Source: Eriocheir sinensis (Eukaryota; Arthropoda; Malacostraca; Decapoda; Varunidae). From it: 64,000 nt of DNA. This document shows, piece after piece, positions 57,152-64,000 of the stretch. The notes beneath the pieces were generated by a model, which was given only the letters and a program-made list of their open reading frames with translations, was not told the DNA's origin and searched no databases. Position numbers and translations under genes: made by a program. The stretch lies in NCBI RefSeq assembly GCF_024679095.1, contig NC_066516.1, forward strand, positions 22,875,035-22,939,034, in the 5' to 3' direction. Position 1 is the stretch's first letter; the number at the start of each line of letters is the position of its first letter.

Positions 57152-57770
57152 AAAACAGGGAAAATAGAAGGTGCAAGAGGAAAGATGGATAAAGAGAGAG
57201 AGAGGGGGGTGGGGGGGGGAATACAAAGAAGGAAAAGTCCAAGCAAAATTTTACAGATCAGGGACAGGGCCCAGGACCAAGGAGGAGGCCATAAGGTCTC
57301 TGCTTCAGCATCAGGTGCTGATCCCTAGTCTCAGTCTCCCCCCCTCCCAATAACATCAGTCAGCTTGGAAATATTTGTGTGGGGGGAGGATTAACAGATA
57401 CCACAGGCACGAGGCCTTTAGTGCATCTTTCACCCAGCAGCAGTAGCTGACACAATTTTGCCTACATTCCACCTTGTACAATGAATGGTTCAGTGGGAGT
57501 TCTAAGATGATAATGTATATCATTAATGAATAGATTGTAGGCTATCAAATGGTATATAAGGCCTTAGGAAGGGGCACAGTATTCTTCCCCCAATATTTTT
57601 GTTATGGGGGTTTCAAGAACATACCCCAAGGAAAATCAGAGAAGGGGGTAATCCTAAGCAAGAGTTGGTGGAAGGATGAGGGATAGTTTCTTTAATGATG
57701 ATGATAATGGTGGTGGTGATGATGGCATCGAATACCCATGAGGCCATGGTATTAGGTAAAGGTAATAGGT
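54760..57770. other. Gene-free stretch with (GA)n
   Basis: No exon recognised over about 3 kb. (GA)n lies at 57114-57146. A diverged duplication of about 225 bp, GGATCACCATGGTCAGATGG-like text at 56640-56720 against 56890-56970 (CAGATGG..GGTAAGGTAAAAGAAAAGACAC versus GAGGTGAGGTAAAGGAAAAATACA), is likely. Confidence 0.4.
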
Positions 57771-57774
57771 AGGT

Positions 57775-57992
57775 AATGTTGGGGGCATACACTATAGTTC
57801 CATATGGCAAGTAAGACATTTGGGTTACCACAGATTACCATCCCCAGGTTTCCCCAGGTACCCATTTATTGACCAGCCCAAAGGGGAAGACTAATACCTA
57901 GGTGAGTTGCGTGCCCACAACCAGGCCAGGATTCGAACCCAGGCCTGTGGATTAGTAGCTAGGATTGCTAACCACTGCAGCTTGGAAGCATG
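57775..57992 (-). mobile_element. tRNA-derived SINE, copy 3
   Basis: The reverse complement holds CTGCAGTGGTTAGCAATCC (A box) and GGGTTCGAATCCTGG (B box), the best-preserved promoter of the three copies. It is followed by the same tRNA-unrelated body (GGTTTCCCCAGGTACCC in plus orientation) as 40775-40959. Confidence 0.8.
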
Positions 57993-57999
57993 TTGATGG

Positions 58000-58639
58000 A
58001 GTAAGCAGCCAGACTACTGGTGCAACAAGAGCCGGCCACTCCTAGTAAGGTGTATACAGGAGGTGACGGGGTGTTACAACCTGATTGAAAAACCTTTTCA
58101 GCATGTATGTGCTCTATGTTTAAGTATTTTATGCCTGTGCCCTTGGACTGTTTCCTCTTTATGCCTCAAGCAACACAAGTGCATAGTTCAACATGGTCTC
58201 TGATAGCAAATTATCTCCCTATTCAGACAAAATTATAAAAATGACACACATGCCCCTTCCTTAGAAATTACTGTGTCCTCAGGTTAGACCCCACTTGAAG
58301 TGACAACCCAAAGAATTATCTTGATGGTGTCTCCAACTTTTTCTTAATCAACTTCTGCAACATTAATGATCTACGATCTAAATTCTATTCTATGAAACAC
58401 ATTGTCTCCTCTAAACCTGCCCTTCCCTTCCTATCCAAAACATAGGTTGTTGATGACAGAAATCTATTCTGTTACCTCCTTCTTTCTCTAATGTTTCAGT
58501 ACAAGGCTGGAAGATGCATTGATGTATGTAATGAGAGAAAACTTGCTTTCATGCCCACGCCTTAATCTTTGGGAATTTATCACCATCTAGCCAGGGCCTA
58601 ATTGTTAATCTATTAATATATCTGTGCTCTTAATGTCTT

Positions 58640-58640
<1 letters not shown>
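58000..58640. other. Gene-free stretch, probably the decayed 5' part of the Jockey element
   Basis: No clear frame. Decayed endonuclease-like sequence may begin before 58640. Confidence 0.35.
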
Positions 58641-60594
<1,954 letters not shown>

Positions 60595-60799
60595 CCACCT
60601 CTGCATAGTGTATGCATCTCCAGCATGTCAGGTGAGACAGGGTGGCTATGTGGGTGTGGTACTCAGTTCATGACTGAAAGGTAGAGCTCAAAACTGACTC
60701 ACAGCAGCTTCTTCTAACCCTAGGAAAGCTTTTATCATCTTTTTAAATCATGTACATATATATCTATACCTATATCTATATCTACCTATCTATACACAC

Positions 60800-61535
60800 A
60801 CATACACCTGACCCCCGTATTCATGGTTTCACTGTTTGCTGATTCGCACATTCGCGGATATTCCCCCAATTGTACAAGGGTGGCTGAAAAGGAATTTTCG
60901 TGGCATCACTCAAAACATTCACGGCCTACCCATGGTTGATTTACTGTTTGTCAGGAAAGGGCGATGTATACATGCATAAAGCAGCATAAAATATCAATGA
61001 TAGCATCACTCATCATCTATACGCACTATAAACTGCACTGTACTTACGTAAGCTTCTTACAAATACAAAGTAATCAAAATCACCTTTGTCTATGGTTATC
61101 AGCTGAACCGCTGCTAACAGTTAGCATTTTTATTACCTATTGCATATTTTTGTTACTTGATTTTTAGAGAATGAAGTATTCATTAATAAACAATCTGCAT
61201 GTTATTAAATGCTTTAGCATCTGGATTTGAAAAAGAAAATGGCAGAGCTTTGGTGAGTACCTGAGAGCAAAGTGAGATTTTCATGACTATGTATTAGTAA
61301 GAAGTTTATGCAAATTACAGTATACAATCTGAAGTACATATAGATGATGAATGATGCTATTTATACCTTAAGCTGCGTTCAGGTAGTGGAAATGCTTTAT
61401 TAGGTATAGTTAATGTATAAAATTCCTCTACGTTTTTGCAGGTCAAGGCGTTTTGGGGGGTGCAAAATATTTGTGGAAATTTGCTATTCGTGGGAGTTTC
61501 TCTCCCCTAAACCCTCTGAATAACTAGGAACAGGT
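60800..61535. mobile_element. Dispersed repeat, copy 2 (possible TIR element)
   Basis: The left end ACACCTGACCCCCGTATTC and right end GAACAGGTGT share a 7-base inverted ACACCTG, and both subterminal regions carry CGAATA/TTCGCGGA-type words. 60888-61090 matches 39100-39300. No transposase frame. A pogo/Tc1-mariner affiliation is only a guess. Confidence 0.45.

Positions 61536-61537
<2 letters not shown>

Positions 61538-61580
<43 letters not shown>
61538..61580. repeat. (CA)n microsatellite
   Basis: About 21 CA units. Confidence 0.95.
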
Positions 61581-61583
<3 letters not shown>

Positions 61584-61599
61584 TACAATTGGGTTACAT

Positions 61600-62360
61600 G
61601 GTTTAATGGGGATACGTTTATAGCCAATAAAATATAATAAGGAAAAATAATAATTTAAAAGCATCCTGCAAGCTCTAAGTGACTGCACGAATTCCAGGTG
61701 GCATGCCATTATTCACTCATTATCCTCCACGCTAATGCTTTGACGTGTCCCACTTCACTTCCAACATAAGGGTTTTCCTTTGCCTTTGCCCTGGGCACTG
61801 GTATGCTCCATGTTCAGTTATTATTTTTGACAGAATAATATCACACAGTTCTAGTTCAATACAATAAAAAACATCCAACTGCAGCTAGACTGAGCACAGC
61901 GTATGTAACGTTCTCCATTGTGCAGCATAGTGGTGACGTGATAGCACCACCTCCGTGCAGCATCATGTGATCATGTGATTGTAACACCACTGTGTGGTAT
62001 AGTGATCACATGATTGTACCAACTATCTCAGACAGATTGTATAACCAACCATAAGAGATCATATACAGATACTTGGTAGGGAAATTTCAAGATTGCATAA
62101 GCAACTGATTGTACATCCATTGATTGCATGGTCATGATTACATGCACTTCCATCACTCCACTCTCCCTCTAGCTCATCCTTCTCCCTTTCATTTTCTTCC
62201 TCTTTAAGCTGCTTAACAGGTTACTGCAGCATAAACACTTATTCCTGGGCTATGACAGTTACCTAAGTAATGGCCAAGATACCATGAAAAAGAGCTATGT
62301 GCTGCTCCCATTTCTGTGCAGTGTAGTGATCATGTCATTGTAGAACATGTATATATGTAT
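61600..62360. other. Gene-free stretch with short diverged repeats
   Basis: Phrases like GTGYAGCATAGTGRTCACRTGATTGTA recur at 61920, 61960, 61992 and 62322. No gene. Confidence 0.4.
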
Positions 62361-62363
62361 GTA

Positions 62364-62509
<146 letters not shown>

Positions 62510-63060
62510 GAGCAATGATATCCACCTTGTAGTTAATGACCAAGATAACGATGTATTTTGATTCATTTAGCATCTTGAGTAGGAGTATTGATAAACGTTT
62601 ATTTTCATAATCCAACATTTCTTTTATACATGCATGACTGGTTAGTATCCAAAAACTGTTTAGACATTATTGGCCAAGACTCAAATCTCAACAAATAATC
62701 AAACTATGTTTCAAATAAAACTTCTTCATGGAAGCCTAAAGGTAATTTTTCAGAAAGTTGTTACCACTACCTAAGCCACCCTTATGACAACCAGTGGTTC
62801 TTTGGCCTTCCCATTATTCCAAGCTGATAAGGAATCAATTTTCTGTGAACATGATGGTAAAAAAGTGACACACCATCAAATCAATAAAACATAAAAATTA
62901 TCTCCCAAGAAACTCCATGAACAGCAGTTGGCCTTGGCAACATCGCTTCTGAGCCCTCTAATGATCCCTGGTTATCGACCCTCTAGCAACCGAGTGCACG
63001 GGTCAACAAGTATATTGTCCATGTGGAAGTGATTCTCAGACATTTAGAGTGATTGTTATA
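62510..63060. other. Gene-free stretch
   Basis: Nothing recognised between the TA array and the TTAA-bounded element. Confidence 0.45.
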
Positions 63061-63061
63061 A

Positions 63062-63898
63062 TTAACCCTTTCATTGCTAAGTGCTCGCAACGAGACTATC
63101 CCCCCAGGCGCGCTTGGGCACCCCAGCAGGGGAAGGGGATCTCTTTTAACCGTTATATCTCAAAAACTATTCATCACAGCTACAAAACAAAAACACCATT
63201 GGAAAGAGGAGGCCAAGATCTGTAAGATTCAGTTATGTAAGCCTCTCCTGCGAATGTACAGCCATGTTCAGGGGGTGTTTTTTGTTGTGAGTGCGACTGT
63301 CGCTCGCAGCGAGCTTTTAGCACCACCAGCAAGTGACACTAGTGCTCGCTCTTTTAACCTCTGTATCTCAAAAACTATTTATCACAGCTAAAAATAAAAA
63401 CACCTTGGAAAGAGGCCAAGATCTATAAGATTCGGTAATGTAAGCTTCTCCTGCGAATGTACAGGCACGTTCAAGGGTGTTGCCTGTGAAGACGTACATT
63501 TATACGTGTGCGACGGTCAGCCATAAGGCAACTACTGAGTAGAGCTCTTGTTGATGGGGTGCTGGCAGGGCAGTATTGCCAACTGCAAAATTTATAACTA
63601 TTTGGTTAAAATATCAGTCATGTGATAGGTGAAGCTATGCAAAAATGTTGCTATATTGGACAACATCCACCAGTTGCTCGTCTGTAGATTTTCCGCATTT
63701 TTCTGCGCTAAGCTGGGATGATTTTCCACCAAATTTTGTGGAAAACCCACTGAATTGGCAATGCTGTGGGGTGAGAAATAGTGTTGGAACACTCATATAC
63801 GGGAAATTTGAGTGCGACTGGAGCTCGCAGTGAGCGTTTAGCACCTCCGGCAAGTTATGCTAGTGCTCGTTGCGAGTGTTTAGCAACTAAAGAGTTAA
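63062..63898. mobile_element. piggyBac-like non-autonomous element
   Basis: TTAA at 63062-63065 and 63895-63898 flanks an 829-bp unit with terminal repeats CCCTTTCATTGCTAA and (reverse complement) CTCTTTAGTTGCTAA. Inside are repeated CTCGCxGCGAG palindromes. There is also a tandem duplication of about 130 bp (63146-63280 and 63351-63480), sharing ATCTCAAAAACTATT and CTCCTGCGAATGTACAG. There is no transposase frame. TTAA plus C-rich short termini is the piggyBac signature. Confidence 0.75.
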
Positions 63899-64000
63899 GA
63901 ATGCTAGAAACTGATTGAAGTTACTGTACACTGCCTTATTATTTTTAGGTTTCATTTGATATGAAAACAAATAAATATTAAATCTATTTTGGAAATGTGA

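Noticed and set aside
57900..57992. Functional tRNA gene
   Set aside because: A and B boxes are present, but the acceptor stem does not close and the sequence continues into a body shared with two other copies, so it is a SINE.

Overview
The window looks like nuclear DNA of an arthropod, most likely a decapod crustacean and probably a crab. The reasons are split genes with GT/AG introns, a cuticle-protein exon, very dense and long dinucleotide arrays ((CT)n of about 590 bp, several (TA)n arrays of 95 to 680 bp), and many decayed non-LTR retrotransposons, TIR elements and tRNA-derived SINEs. The species is inferred. No prokaryotic operon, CRISPR array or viral genome is visible.

Three host genes can be assembled from splice signals and phases. 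(1) A plus-strand gene at 9213-14257 (perhaps starting at the exon near 8352) encodes a protein with ordered nucleotidyltransferase motifs of the RNA/DNA ligase superfamily. (2) A minus-strand gene at 22854-20221 joins an RR-type cuticle (chitin-binding) exon to a long Thr/Ser-rich mucin-like exon; a signal-peptide exon may lie near 23176-23232. (3) A plus-strand gene at 31726-40186 is a complete eight-exon ARMC6 (armadillo repeat containing 6) of 473 codons. The three genes have no evident functional link.

Layout. 0.7-4.8 kb: a piggyBac-like end, a broken FLYWCH/MULE transposase, a foldback repeat, a second FLYWCH remnant fused to coiled-coil sequence, and an LTR-like repeat whose 3' half is triplicated. 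6.3-8.0 kb: LINE remnants. 8.35-14.3 kb: ligase-like gene, with a nested LINE in its first mapped intron. 14.6-18.6 kb: SINE, a TTAA-flanked element, LINEs and hAT-like pieces. 20.2-23.2 kb: cuticle/mucin gene. 23.2-31.3 kb: simple repeats, two polypurine tracts and a 21-bp minisatellite. 31.7-40.2 kb: ARMC6, with LINE and MITE insertions in its introns. 40.2-64 kb: largely gene-free, with SINEs, three hAT-like MITEs in the window that carry intact 8-bp target duplications (two of them here), a long inverted repeat, a small perfect-looking hairpin, LINE fragments, a broken Jockey element, long AT arrays, and a TTAA-bounded piggyBac-like element at 63.06-63.90 kb.

I did not find a convincing new multi-gene system. 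The items most worth checking are the ligase-like gene and its microsatellite-invaded 5' exon, the RR-cuticle/mucin fusion, cassette-like duplicates of an ARMC6 exon end, and the well-delimited MITEs.
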